Origin: Bacillota bacterium
GTDB taxonomy: Bacteria > Bacillota > Clostridia > Christensenellales > SZUA-584
Length of the DNA stretch: 64,000 bases
Assembly: GCA_023460085.1 (NCBI GenBank)
Contig: JAEWRI010000001.1
Location: 1 to 64,000 of the forward strand
Direction: 5' to 3'
Position numbers and translations under genes: made by a program. Of the stretch, positions 16,243 through 25,274 are shown piece by piece; position 1 is the first letter of the stretch, and each line of letters opens with the position of its first letter. The notes beneath the pieces are model-generated. The model made no database searches. It was not told the DNA's origin and saw only the letters and a program-made list of their open reading frames with translations.

Positions 16243-17243
16243 AGCCGCACGCCCTCGCCTTCCTCTACGCTGCCGATAACGAAGGCTTCCTCACCCAGCG
16301 CACGCGCTGCCAGCGCCACCTCTGTTGCCTTCGCTGCGTCCACAGCCAGTACCATGCCGATACCCATGTTGAACGTGTTGTATGCTTGCTCCGGCTCCAG
16401 CTTGGCTTCGCGCACCAGCAGTTCAAATATGGGCGGCATGTCCCAGCTGCCCAGCTCTATCTTCGCGCACAGGCCCTGAGGCAGTATGCGCGGTATGTTC
16501 TCGATGAAGCCGCCGCCTGTGATGTGCGCGGCGCCCTTGATTTCGTGCGCTTCCATCAGCGCAAGCACGGGCTTCACATAGATGCGCGTGGGCGTCAGCA
16601 GCTCCTCGCCGAGCGCTTTTCCGAACGCGTCCACATACTGTTCGAGGATACGCCTCTCCATCGCGATCAGCTTGCGCACCAGTGAGAAACCGTTGCTGTG
16701 AACACCGGAGGATTTAAGCCCTATGAGCTTATCGCCCGGTTTGATATTGCCGCCGCTGACGATCCTGTCACGCTTTACGCTGCCTACGCAGAATCCCGCG
16801 AGGTCATATTCGCCCTCCGCGTAGAAGCCCGGCATCTCGGCAGTCTCGCCGCCGATGAGCGCACAGCCCGCCTGCCGGCAGCCCTCCGCGACGCCCTTAA
16901 CCACGTCCGCCGCGATGCCGGGCACCAGCTTGCCCGTCGCAATGTAGTCGAGAAAAAACATCGGGCGCGCGCCCTGACACACCACGTCGTTGGCGCACAT
17001 CGCCACGCAGTCGATGCCCACCATATCGTGCTTGTCCATCACGAAGGCGCACTTCAGCTTTGTGCCCACGCCGTCCGTGCCGGAAACCAGCACGTCGTCG
17101 CCATGCGCGTACATCGCGCCGAAGGATCCGAGGCCTGTCAGCACATTGCCGTCGAAGGTCGACTCCGCGTGCGCTTTCATCCGCCGCACCGCTTCGTACC
17201 CGGCGTGTACGTCCACGCCCGCGTCCTTATAGGTAATCGCCAT
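16233..17243 (-). CDS. purM: Phosphoribosylformylglycinamidine cyclo-ligase (AIR synthetase)
   Basis: PurM closes the imidazole ring in the fifth purine step. The 336-residue protein contains the family motifs YKDAGVDVHAGYEAV, LVSGTDGVGTKLK, GGETAEMPGFY and HITGGGFIENIPR. Its ATG lies 15 bases after the purF stop with a good ribosome binding site. No purL, purQ or purS is present in the window, so the substrate-forming FGAM synthetase must be encoded elsewhere. Confidence 0.97.
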   Translation of the reverse strand: MAITYKDAGVDVHAGYEAVRRMKAHAESTFDGNVLTGLGSFGAMYAHGDDVLVSGTDGVGTKLKCAFVMDKHDMVGIDCVAMCANDVVCQGARPMFFLDYIATGKLVPGIAADVVKGVAEGCRQAGCALIGGETAEMPGFYAEGEYDLAGFCVGSVKRDRIVSGGNIKPGDKLIGLKSSGVHSNGFSLVRKLIAMERRILEQYVDAFGKALGEELLTPTRIYVKPVLALMEAHEIKGAAHITGGGFIENIPRILPQGLCAKIELGSWDMPPIFELLVREAKLEPEQAYNTFNMGIGMVLAVDAAKATEVALAARALGEEAFVIGSVEEGEGVRLWG

Positions 17244-17258
17244 TGTATTTCTCCTGTT

Positions 17259-18719
<1,461 letters not shown>

Positions 18720-18720
18720 A

Positions 18721-19431
18721 CTATTCCCCCATCAGCCTTCGTACGATCTCCTGATACGCTTCCTCTACGTCGCCCAAATCTCGGCGGAAGCGATCCTTGT
18801 CGAGCTTTTTGCCCGTCTCCGCGTCCCAGAAACGGCAGGTATCGGGAGAAATTTCGTCCGCGAGCACGATGCCGCCATGGAAGCGTCCGAACTCCAGCTT
18901 GAAATCGATGAGCTCAATGCCCATGCCCGCAAGGTATGTCTTGAGAATATCGTTGACTTTAAAGGAAACCTCGCGGATTTTTTCCATCTCCTCGTCCGTG
19001 GCAAGGCCCAGCGCGCGCACGTAGTACGAATTGATGAAGGGATCGCCCAGTTCGTCATTCTTGTAGCTGAACTCAAGGATGGGACAAAGCAGCGACGTGC
19101 CTTCCTCTATTCCCATGCGCTTGGAGAAGCTGCCCGCGGCACGGTTGCGCACAATCACCTCGACGGGAACGATCTCCACCTTCCGGACGAGGGTCTCGCG
19201 CTCGGAGAGCTGCTCGACGTAGTGTGTGGGTATGCCCTTGCTCTCCAGCAGGCGGAAGAAATGGTTGGACACCTTGTTGTTGACGATGCCCTTGCCGACG
19301 ATGGTACCCTTTTTAAGGCCGTTGAACGCGGTTGCGGCGTCCTTGTAGTCGACGATCACATAGTTGGCATCGTCCGTAGTGTACACCTTTTTGGCTTTGC
19401 CTTCGTAGATCTGCTCCAGCTTCTTTACCAT
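18721..19431 (-). CDS. purC: Phosphoribosylaminoimidazole-succinocarboxamide synthase (SAICAR synthetase)
   Basis: PurC adds aspartate to CAIR. The 236-residue ATP-dependent ligase carries IYEGKAKKVY at the start, DYKDAATAFNG, EVIVRNRAAGS and the late motif VLADEISPDTCRFW. It overlaps purE by seven bases and is followed by purF after a single base, consistent with one transcript. Normal length, no abnormality. Confidence 0.97.
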   Translation of the reverse strand: MVKKLEQIYEGKAKKVYTTDDANYVIVDYKDAATAFNGLKKGTIVGKGIVNNKVSNHFFRLLESKGIPTHYVEQLSERETLVRKVEIVPVEVIVRNRAAGSFSKRMGIEEGTSLLCPILEFSYKNDELGDPFINSYYVRALGLATDEEMEKIREVSFKVNDILKTYLAGMGIELIDFKLEFGRFHGGIVLADEISPDTCRFWDAETGKKLDKDRFRRDLGDVEEAYQEIVRRLMGE

Positions 19432-19919
19432 ATAGAAATCTCCTTCTGAAGAGTTTGATCGGCTTCCAATACCATTGCGGCCATGTCCTTTTTATGCGCT
19501 GCCAGCTTGTCCTTCAGCGTTTCGTACTTGACCGCCAGTATCTGCACCGCCAGCAGCGCTGCGTTCTCCGCGCCGTCGATGGCGACCGTCGCCACCGGAA
19601 TGCCCGGCGGCATCTGCACGGTGGACAGCAGCGAATCCAGCCCGTCCAGTGTGGACGATTTTATCGGCAGCCCAATCACCGGCAGCGTGGTATATGCCGC
19701 CAGCACGCCTGCAAGGTGCGCGGCTTTGCCCGCCGCGGCGATAATCACCTCTATGCCGTTTTCTGCGGCATTTTTCGCAAATGCGTGCGCGGCGTCCGGA
19801 GTGCGGTGCGCGCTGAGCACATGCGCCTCCACCTCCACGCCGAAGCCCTTCAGCGTTTTAATCGTCTTCTCCAGTACCGGCAAATCGGATTTGGACCCCA
19901 TAATTACGGCTGTCTTCAT
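19425..19919 (-). CDS. purE: N5-carboxyaminoimidazole ribonucleotide mutase
   Basis: PurE moves the carboxyl group of N5-CAIR to form CAIR. The 164-residue protein has the signature MGSKSDLP near the N-terminus, SAHRTPD and the glycine-rich AAGKAAHLAGVLAA. The frame is open to 20012 but the extra codons cover the promoter; the ATG at 19919, preceded by GAGGG, is the family start. It is the first gene of the purine operon. No purK follows, so either purK is elsewhere or this is a class II PurE using CO2 directly; I cannot decide from sequence. Confidence 0.95.
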   Translation of the reverse strand: MKTAVIMGSKSDLPVLEKTIKTLKGFGVEVEAHVLSAHRTPDAAHAFAKNAAENGIEVIIAAAGKAAHLAGVLAAYTTLPVIGLPIKSSTLDGLDSLLSTVQMPPGIPVATVAIDGAENAALLAVQILAVKYETLKDKLAAHKKDMAAMVLEADQTLQKEISIW

Positions 19920-19938
19920 ATTTCCCTCGCATAGCGTT

Positions 19939-20045
19939 AAGTTCGTGTTTATTCTCGCGATAAAGACAGCATACTGGACGATTATGACTATGTCAATCCA
20001 AATCGCATACATTTTACATTCATATATCTATAATGTTCGTGTTTT
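19939..20045 (-). promoter_or_regulatory. purE promoter flanked by two PurBox-like motifs
   Basis: On the minus strand TTGACA (19991-19996) and TATGCT (19968-19973) are 17 bp apart. AAACACGAACAT (20033-20044) lies upstream of the promoter and TAAACACGAACTT (19939-19951) in the short leader. Both are close to the PurBox core (AWWWCCGAACWWT) bound by PurR in Bacillus. They point the same way and are about 93 bp apart, near nine helical turns. Binding by a PurR-like protein is inference. Confidence 0.6.
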
Positions 20046-20122
20046 ATCGCGTTGTCCGGCGGCTAATGTTGATATACCAATCGTCCTTTCCCTCACTCTG
20101 GTTTATGCCGACAAAACTGAAA

Positions 20123-20148
20123 AGGCCGCCGAATGCTTTCGGCAGCCT
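20123..20148 (-). terminator. Terminator after the YjzC-like gene
   Basis: AGGCTGCCGAA and TTCGGCGGCCT on the minus strand form a stable stem with a short loop, followed by TTTT. It lies 16 bases after the stop codon of the small gene. Confidence 0.75.
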
Positions 20149-20164
20149 CTGGCGTTCACGGGTT

Positions 20165-20320
20165 CTACTCCTTTTCGAAATGCTGATTCGATCCCGGCGT
20201 AGGCGGGAAGGAGTCACCCTTGCTCAGCGTAACCCCGCTCCTGACAACCTGACCGCGCTCGTTGACAATCCTGTAGTCGCCGCTTTGCGGCGCTTTCTGT
20301 CCTGATTTAAAGCTCTGCAT
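20165..20320 (-). CDS. Small YjzC-like protein
   Basis: A 51-residue reading frame starting MQSFKSGQKAPQSGDYRIV and continuing with LSKGDSFPPTPGSNQHFEKE. The KSGQKAP-x-SG-x-Y opening and the KGD-x-FPPT-x-G-x-N end match the YjzC family of Bacillus, small proteins of unknown function. AGAAAGGTGAG lies just before the ATG at 20318-20320 and a terminator follows the TAG. It is too short for usual ORF length cut-offs, so it is easily missed. The upstream 145 bases up to tRNA-Ser contain no other gene. Confidence 0.75.
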   Translation of the reverse strand: MQSFKSGQKAPQSGDYRIVNERGQVVRSGVTLSKGDSFPPTPGSNQHFEKE

Positions 20321-20465
20321 CCGTCTCACCTTTCTTTCATGCGTTGTCTTTATTATTTCTCCATGCCGTTCCGATTATGTGAAAAAAACCGCTTGATATG
20401 CAGTTTTGTAGTTGTTATTTCAGATGCTATATGTTAAAATACCCTTCGCGTGGATCAAGCGCCAT

Positions 20466-20557
20466 GGAGAGATGGCTGAGCTGGTCTAAGGCGCACGACT
20501 GGAAATCGTGTGTGGGCTAATACCCCACCGAGAGTTCGAATCTCTCTCTCTCCGCCA
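20466..20557 (+). tRNA. tRNA-Ser (anticodon GGA)
   Basis: A class II tRNA with a long variable arm. The acceptor stem begins GGAGAGA, the anticodon arm is CACGACTGGAAATCGTG giving anticodon GGA (reads UCC/UCU), the variable arm is TGTGGGCTAATACCCCACC, and the T loop is in GAGTTCGAATCTC. CCA is encoded at 20555-20557. A terminator follows directly. The AT-richer gene cluster begins about 230 bases downstream, so this tRNA may mark an integration hotspot. Confidence 0.95.
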
Positions 20558-20563
20558 TATAAG

Positions 20564-20605
20564 AACGCTAGTTTTGATACAATGAGTATCAGGATTGGCG
20601 TTTTT
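20564..20605 (+). terminator. Terminator of tRNA-Ser
   Basis: AACGC...TTGATAC and GTATCA...GCGTT pair around a five-base loop, with mismatches in the middle of the stem, followed by TTTTTG. It starts seven bases after the encoded CCA. Confidence 0.75.
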
Positions 20606-20791
20606 GTTTTGCACACCTCGGCCGTCAAATATCTTGATTTCAAAGCATTTTGACAGCATTTTTCCTATAATTCATATTAGACCCCCCTTTATCATCAGGA
20701 TCTTATGCATCTTGTTCATGGCCTCCTAACTTCTCAGTCAATTTGTTACGACACAATGTACTGTCCCCTATTACTGTAACCTACAATACCC

Positions 20792-20850
20792 TTGACATTT
20801 CCGGCATAAGCGCCTATACTCTAACTTAGTTAAATTTGTTTTACTTAGTT
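20792..20850 (+). promoter_or_regulatory. Promoter and repeat operator of the TetR-led cluster
   Basis: TTGACA (20792-20797) and TATACT (20815-20820) are 17 bp apart. Directly after the -10, AACTTAGTTAAAT and TACTTAGTTTGG (20822-20852) form a direct repeat of ACTTAGTT spanning the predicted start site. This placement suits self-repression by the TetR-type protein encoded next. Confidence 0.7.
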
Positions 20851-20874
20851 TGGTTGTCTGGAGGTAATCCGATT

Positions 20875-21489
20875 TTGAATAATACTAAGACAGATGCAAA
20901 AAGCATGAAAAAGCAATATGTAAAGTCGATATTTATCAATGCAGTCAAATCCATCATCTTGCGCGAAGGTATTTCACATGTCACAGCAAGAAAGATAGGT
21001 GAAATTACAGGTTACTCTTATGCAACGATGTATCATTATTTCAGCGACCTCAATGAGCTTTTTCTTGAAACAAAGCTGGTGATGATACAGGACATGATTC
21101 AGTGCGGTAAAGAAAAATTCATCCAGTCAACTGATCCGTTACAGCTTATTAAAGCACAAACCAGATTTCCCATTGACTATTACATGGATAGCCCCAATAT
21201 CTTTGAATTTTTTTACTGTTTCAAATTGGATGAACGAAATGAGATGGCGCTAAAATCCCTTGATATTGAAAAAGGGTACTGGGATATTTACCTGCCTTTT
21301 GTCGAAAAGGGAACGATTAAACGTTCTGATATTCCGGTCATCGCCCGGACCATCATGTATGCGGTTTACGGTATGATCACGCTTTACTTGTCAAACAACG
21401 GCCTCACAAGGGAAGATATCTATCAAGATATGGATAGAATGATTGATTTGATGTTGAAAGAAGGAAAGAGTGATGAGAATGAAAGGTAA
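20875..21489 (+). CDS. TetR/AcrR-family transcriptional regulator
   Basis: The 204-residue protein has the TetR DNA-binding helix-turn-helix at its N-terminus: IILREGISHVTARKIGEITG and YSYATMYHYFSDLNELF. The remainder is a helical ligand-binding domain of no recognised subclass. The start is a TTG at 20875 with GGAGG (20860-20864) ten bases upstream; the frame also opens at 20836, inside the operator. Base composition is clearly more AT-rich than the flanking operons. It leads a five-gene plus-strand cluster and probably represses it, judging by the repeated motif at the promoter. Confidence 0.85.
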   Translation: MNNTKTDAKSMKKQYVKSIFINAVKSIILREGISHVTARKIGEITGYSYATMYHYFSDLNELFLETKLVMIQDMIQCGKEKFIQSTDPLQLIKAQTRFPIDYYMDSPNIFEFFYCFKLDERNEMALKSLDIEKGYWDIYLPFVEKGTIKRSDIPVIARTIMYAVYGMITLYLSNNGLTREDIYQDMDRMIDLMLKEGKSDENER

Positions 21490-22048
21490 GCAAAAGAGAC
21501 GTAAAGTCATATTGAGCGTTATCATAATTTTGATTGTGCTTTTAGCTGCGATGATTTCAGGAGGAGTAGCCCTTCCGAAGCACTATTACGGCGACAAAAC
21601 AGAAATATTGAAGTCAGCAACCGCTCAAACGGAAAAGGCTCTTATCGTTTACCAGCCTTCCCTCACTTCGGCTTCTCACGATATCGCATATGCCATTGCT
21701 GGCGGCCTAAATGCTTCCGGGTACGAAGTGACGGTCAGCTACCCTGGTGAGCATCTGTCAACAGATATCTCGGCATATTCCATTATCGTTTTCGGATCCC
21801 CGAATTATGGCGGTTCGGTGGCGGTTCCTCTTACGGAATATGTAAAACAAATCGATGATTTTACCGGGAAAAAGGTCATTCTTTTTTCTACATTTGGACT
21901 AGACGGCAGTATTAAACCGGAACTGGATAAACTTGCGGCGTTACTGTACGGCATCGAGCCGTATGCAACGGTTAAATACAGATTTAATGAAGAGGAAACG
22001 AATAATGCAGCCGCCTATCAGTTAGGCGTTGATGCTGCTGGAACATGA
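21473..22048 (+). CDS. Membrane-anchored flavodoxin-like protein
   Basis: The N-terminus has a basic stretch and one membrane helix (VILSVIIILIVLLAAMISGG), after which a flavodoxin-like domain faces the outside: ALIVYQPSLTSASHDIAYAI, then YSIIVFGSPNYGGSVAVPLTEYV and KKVILFSTFGL. The usual FMN phosphate loop (T-x-T-x-N-T/S) is replaced by QPSLTSASHD, so FMN binding is uncertain. The gene overlaps the regulator by about 17 bases. Start choice between GTG 21470, ATG 21473 and ATG 21479 is uncertain. The role is unknown; a redox link with the second flavodoxin of the cluster is a guess. Confidence 0.7.
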   Translation: MRMKGKQKRRKVILSVIIILIVLLAAMISGGVALPKHYYGDKTEILKSATAQTEKALIVYQPSLTSASHDIAYAIAGGLNASGYEVTVSYPGEHLSTDISAYSIIVFGSPNYGGSVAVPLTEYVKQIDDFTGKKVILFSTFGLDGSIKPELDKLAALLYGIEPYATVKYRFNEEETNNAAAYQLGVDAAGT

Positions 22049-22605
22049 CAATACGAGCGGCAAGATACCTACCAATCTGCCTGACGCTTGGGCGCATTGC
22101 TTTGACGCCGGTGCTGCTGTATCTCTTAATACACAATGACTTTTCACAGGCATTTATAGTATTTATCATTATCAGCCTGACCGATATCTTCGACGGTATG
22201 ACCGCAAGGATGCTTGGCGCATGTACTCGCTTCGGCGCAATAATGGACGTCATCGCCGATCTGCTCTATATCGTCTCGTCTTTGGCAGTTCTCAACATCA
22301 TGCATATGGCACCCGTCTGGCTGACATTGCTTGTTCTTTTCAAGTTTGCGGAATTCTACGGGACCTCTTATATATTACGTAAATGCAGCACAGAATCGAT
22401 TTTTGTATCAGACTTACCCGGAAGAATCTGCGCCGCGCTGTTTTATATGATACCAGGCGTAATCTGCCTGCTTCATCGGATCACATTTGTTGGTTCCTGC
22501 ATCGTTGCAAAGATATTGCTGATATTGATCATTTTTACCGCACTGACATCAACCTGCTTAAGATGCCTGAAATGTATAAGAATTAAAAGGAGAAAAGTTT
22601 TATGA
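22045..22605 (+). CDS. CDP-alcohol phosphatidyltransferase family protein
   Basis: The 186-residue integral membrane enzyme contains the complete family signature DIFDGMTARMLGACTRFG followed by AIMDVIAD (D-x2-DG-x2-AR-x8-G-x3-D-x3-D). This signature binds the CDP-alcohol and two metal ions. Members make phosphatidylglycerophosphate, cardiolipin, phosphatidylserine or phosphatidylinositol-type lipids; the acceptor cannot be told. Its ATG overlaps the previous stop codon (ATGA), and the next gene overlaps it the same way. As an extra copy in an acquired-looking cluster it may make a special lipid rather than serve housekeeping. Confidence 0.85.
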   Translation: MTIRAARYLPICLTLGRIALTPVLLYLLIHNDFSQAFIVFIIISLTDIFDGMTARMLGACTRFGAIMDVIADLLYIVSSLAVLNIMHMAPVWLTLLVLFKFAEFYGTSYILRKCSTESIFVSDLPGRICAALFYMIPGVICLLHRITFVGSCIVAKILLILIIFTALTSTCLRCLKCIRIKRRKVL

Positions 22606-23141
22606 GCGGTCCAATCGCACACGCATCGATTGCGATCATGGGGAAATCGATTAGCAAAAAAAATCCTTTATGGCTATTGCTAATTGCGACGCAAGTACCG
22701 GATTTGATGTTTTACTTTTTTCAGTTTATAGGGGTCGAATACCAAGCCGAAACCATAATAGACTTTGTCAACGGCTGGACTTATTTAAAGCCTGCACATA
22801 TACCGTGGTCACACGGATTGTTTATGTGTATTGTGTATTCAATCGTCATGGCATCGGTTGTATTCCTTTTTTACCGCCGCTTCCGGTTAAGCTTCATTGC
22901 TGGACTTATGGTCATGAGCCATTGGCTGTTGGATTTTATTGTGTACGATAATCTGCCTCTCTTTTTCAAGGATAAGCCAACAGTAGGTCTCGGGCTCGTT
23001 AAGTCTCCGGTTGGCGTTAAGATAGCCACAGCTATTGAGGTGATCAGTGTTATCGCGGTTCTACTATATGGAACTAAGTATTTTATAAAGAAGAGAAAGG
23101 CAAAAAAATCTACTATACAGGAGGGTATATCCAATGATTAA
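22602..23141 (+). CDS. YdjM-like membrane protein (putative metal-dependent hydrolase)
   Basis: The 179-residue protein has about four membrane helices and conserved polar motifs facing the membrane: GPIAHASIA at the start, QVPDLMFY, PWSHGLFM and SHWLLDFIVYDNLPL. This pattern of His and Asp residues near helix ends is typical of the YdjM/DUF457-type family annotated as membrane-bound metal-dependent hydrolases, whose substrates are largely unknown. It overlaps the CDP-alcohol transferase gene by four bases (ATGA) and the next gene by eight, so it belongs to the same transcript. Confidence 0.7.
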   Translation: MSGPIAHASIAIMGKSISKKNPLWLLLIATQVPDLMFYFFQFIGVEYQAETIIDFVNGWTYLKPAHIPWSHGLFMCIVYSIVMASVVFLFYRRFRLSFIAGLMVMSHWLLDFIVYDNLPLFFKDKPTVGLGLVKSPVGVKIATAIEVISVIAVLLYGTKYFIKKRKAKKSTIQEGISND

Positions 23142-23556
23142 TACTGGTATCGTTTATGCCACTAAGACAAAGCATTCGAAAAAACTTGCTGAAGCAATTG
23201 GCACGGCACTAAACATCAAAGCGGAAAACATAGCGTCACAACCTCATTTTAAGGACATTGATCTGTTGTTCATCATTGGCGGGATTTATGGGGGCGAAAG
23301 CATGCCGGAACTTTTAGAATACGTCAGAAAACTCACCCCTTCCATGGTCAAGTCTGTGGCGCTTGTGACCAATTGCGGCTCTGGTAAACAGAAACAGATC
23401 ACAGTGCGAAAAATACTTGAGGATAATGGCATTAGGGTCATCGATGAGTTTGTTTGCAAAGGCGCAATATTGATTGTTGCCGTAAGCCATCCGGACGCTA
23501 TGGATTTAGAGAAGGCAACAGAGTATGCAAAGGGAGTTATTAATATGAGGGTTTAA
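23134..23556 (+). CDS. Flavodoxin-domain protein
   Basis: A 140-residue soluble protein beginning MINTGIVYATKTKHSKKLAE; the T-K-T-K-H-S-K loop occupies the FMN phosphate-binding position. It continues with DLLFIIGGIYGGESMPELL and SVALVTNCGSGK. The fold is a short flavodoxin, related to those used as electron carriers or in heme/menaquinone-dependent dehydrogenases. It is the last gene of the acquired-looking cluster and lacks a recognisable terminator. Start ATG at 23134 follows GGAGG. Confidence 0.75.
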   Translation: MINTGIVYATKTKHSKKLAEAIGTALNIKAENIASQPHFKDIDLLFIIGGIYGGESMPELLEYVRKLTPSMVKSVALVTNCGSGKQKQITVRKILEDNGIRVIDEFVCKGAILIVAVSHPDAMDLEKATEYAKGVINMRV

Positions 23557-23982
23557 GAGAGCAGATCTTATACCTTGACGATGGCGACATAGCTCATTGG
23601 CAAAGAAGTAATCCAAACTTTTATTGTGGAAGTTTGTTCGCACTCGGCAAACGGAACAAACGGGAAACAGTGAAGGTGGTCACTCGGCAAACGGAAATAA
23701 GACGATCGAGTGCGTTTTGTATCACACTCGTATCCTTTGCCAAAATAAAATAAGGTGCGCCGTCAGATGTGCCTTTTGTTTTGGCATGTGGGGGGGATTT
23801 GAACGCGAGCGTCAAGAAACCGTGCCGGTGGCACGGTTTCAGCGAGACGGGACAAGATACAACTGGGGAAACATCGCTGCCCCTGCGCGGATGAACAGCC
23901 CGGCGATAATAAAATGTCTCTCTCCCGGAAATCACTTTGAACAGACAAGTTTCGGAGTTCTTATGATAGTAATTTTTACCCT
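23557..23982. other. Non-coding gap with short repeats
   Basis: No convincing gene is seen. CACTCGGCAAACGGAA occurs at 23641-23656 and again at 23681-23696. AAACCGTGCC-GGT-GGCACGGTTT (about 23818-23840) is a perfect hairpin. A GGGGATTTGAACG stretch before it recalls a tRNA T-arm but no cloverleaf can be built around it. The gap separates the plus-strand cluster from the end of the convergent dlt-like operon. Confidence 0.5.
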
Positions 23983-24696
23983 TTACCGCACACCATAACC
24001 CGCCAAAGCGATTGCCCGTTTGGCCAGTATCAGCGCCGGGTCGATATACGGGAAGGATATCTGATACCTTTCGAAGGCCAGCGGAAGCTCGGTACATCCC
24101 AGTATGAACGTTTCCGCGCCCCGGCCTGCCATCTCGTTCAGGTCCTCAATAATTGCCGCAGTGTCAAAGCTGTCCACACCGGCTTTTATGCCGTCGTAAA
24201 TCAAAGATGTAATCCTGTCCTGCCCGCCTGTCGACGGCAGCACCGCCTCGATGCCGTACGCTGACAGCGCCTTCTCGTAGAGCTTTGCGTAAAGCGTACC
24301 TTTCGTGGCAAGCACGCCTGCGCGTTTATACCCCATCGACGCGGTTTGCGTTGCGGTTTCCGTGATCATGTTGATTACCGGAGCGCTTACGGAAGCACAC
24401 AGCCTCTCATAATACGCGTGCGACGTATTGCATGGCAGCAGCAGCAAATCCGCCCCCAACCTTATCAGTCCGCGGGCGGCTTCCACCAGAAAGGAAAGGG
24501 GCTCATCCCTTCCCTCCATCACGGCTTGCGTACGGTCCGGAATCTTGGGATTGTTGTCAATCAGTATCCGAATATGCCCCGCGTCGGTGACGGCATCCGT
24601 ATGCGCAATAATCTTACTGAACAGATCCGCTGTAGCCAGCGGCCCCATTCCTCCAATGATGCCCAGCGTCTTCCGCGCTTTTTCTTGGGACTCCAT
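23983..24696 (-). CDS. Aspartate/glutamate racemase family protein
   Basis: The 237-residue protein shows both catalytic cysteines of the family, in LLPCNTSH (Cys89) and LGCTELP (Cys201), and starts with TLGIIGGMGPLATADL. It fits the RacD/aspartate racemase branch, which interconverts L- and D-aspartate without cofactor. It is the last gene of the dlt-like operon; its ATG overlaps the stop codon of the lipoprotein gene. That linkage suggests it supplies a D-amino acid for the neighbouring ligase, but the amino acid is not established. Confidence 0.88.
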   Translation of the reverse strand: MESQEKARKTLGIIGGMGPLATADLFSKIIAHTDAVTDAGHIRILIDNNPKIPDRTQAVMEGRDEPLSFLVEAARGLIRLGADLLLLPCNTSHAYYERLCASVSAPVINMITETATQTASMGYKRAGVLATKGTLYAKLYEKALSAYGIEAVLPSTGGQDRITSLIYDGIKAGVDSFDTAAIIEDLNEMAGRGAETFILGCTELPLAFERYQISFPYIDPALILAKRAIALAGYGVR

Positions 24697-25274
24697 CAGG
24701 TGCCCTGAGGGGTATAAATGTAGAGCATGGACGCAACCTTGCCTTCCTTGATTTGTATCTGCAGCGTGGTGTTTCCCTCCACGAATCGATACAGCCCCGA
24801 CGACATCGTGTAATCATCCCCCATCAGGGCTTTCGTTTCGTCCTCCGTGCTGCCTATTTTTACGCCCTGTGGTATTGAAACCGTATCGTCCACCATCGTA
24901 ATCACCGTTACGTGTTTCGCGCCGTCTATGTCGTTGACCGTGAGCTGGAAGCCGTCATAGTAGTAGAAGTAATCCATGCCCTGATACGCGCAGCTCGCCG
25001 ACTCAAAGGTACCGATTGGGTCGCCGAGGCTGGCAAGCACATCGGCGGCCAAATCATAGGGGCGGATTTTCACACCGTTTGCCTCGAAATAAAGCGTTGA
25101 CTCTGCCTCCGCACTGCTGCCGTCCGAAGCCTGAGTACCGCCCTGAGAGGACTGTACCGACTGTCCCGCGCTCGCGTTCGGGTCTACAACGACACCGCTG
25201 TTGTCGGAACCCGCGCATGCCGCAAGCGCAGCCGCGACGGCCAGCGCCACCAAAACACCCAATAATTTTTTCAT
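24696..25274 (-). CDS. Lipoprotein of unknown function
   Basis: The 192-residue protein has a clear lipoprotein signal: MKKLLGVLVALAVAAALAAC with the lipobox cysteine at residue 20. A Ser/Gly/Gln-rich linker follows, then a globular domain of about 135 residues (ANGVKIRPYDLAADVLASLG, FYYYDGFQLTVND, IPQGVKIGSTEDETKALMGD). The last motif is like small beta-rich lipoproteins found in many clostridia. It overlaps the genes on both sides (ATGA-type), so it is an integral part of the dlt-like operon. It sits on the outer face of the membrane. Confidence 0.8.
   Translation of the reverse strand: MKKLLGVLVALAVAAALAACAGSDNSGVVVDPNASAGQSVQSSQGGTQASDGSSAEAESTLYFEANGVKIRPYDLAADVLASLGDPIGTFESASCAYQGMDYFYYYDGFQLTVNDIDGAKHVTVITMVDDTVSIPQGVKIGSTEDETKALMGDDYTMSSGLYRFVEGNTTLQIQIKEGKVASMLYIYTPQGT

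Noticed and set aside
19920..20040. Possible purine riboswitch in the purE leader
   Set aside because: The leader is only about 40 bases long and none of the conserved purine aptamer blocks is present.
20650..20671. TTGACA and TATAAT pair upstream of the TetR cluster
   Set aside because: The boxes are only 10 bp apart, too close for a sigma-70-type promoter; the pair at 20792-20820 has the correct spacing.
23805..23870. tRNA-like GGGGATTTGAACG segment
   Set aside because: Only a T-arm-like string is present; no acceptor, D or anticodon arm can be paired around it.
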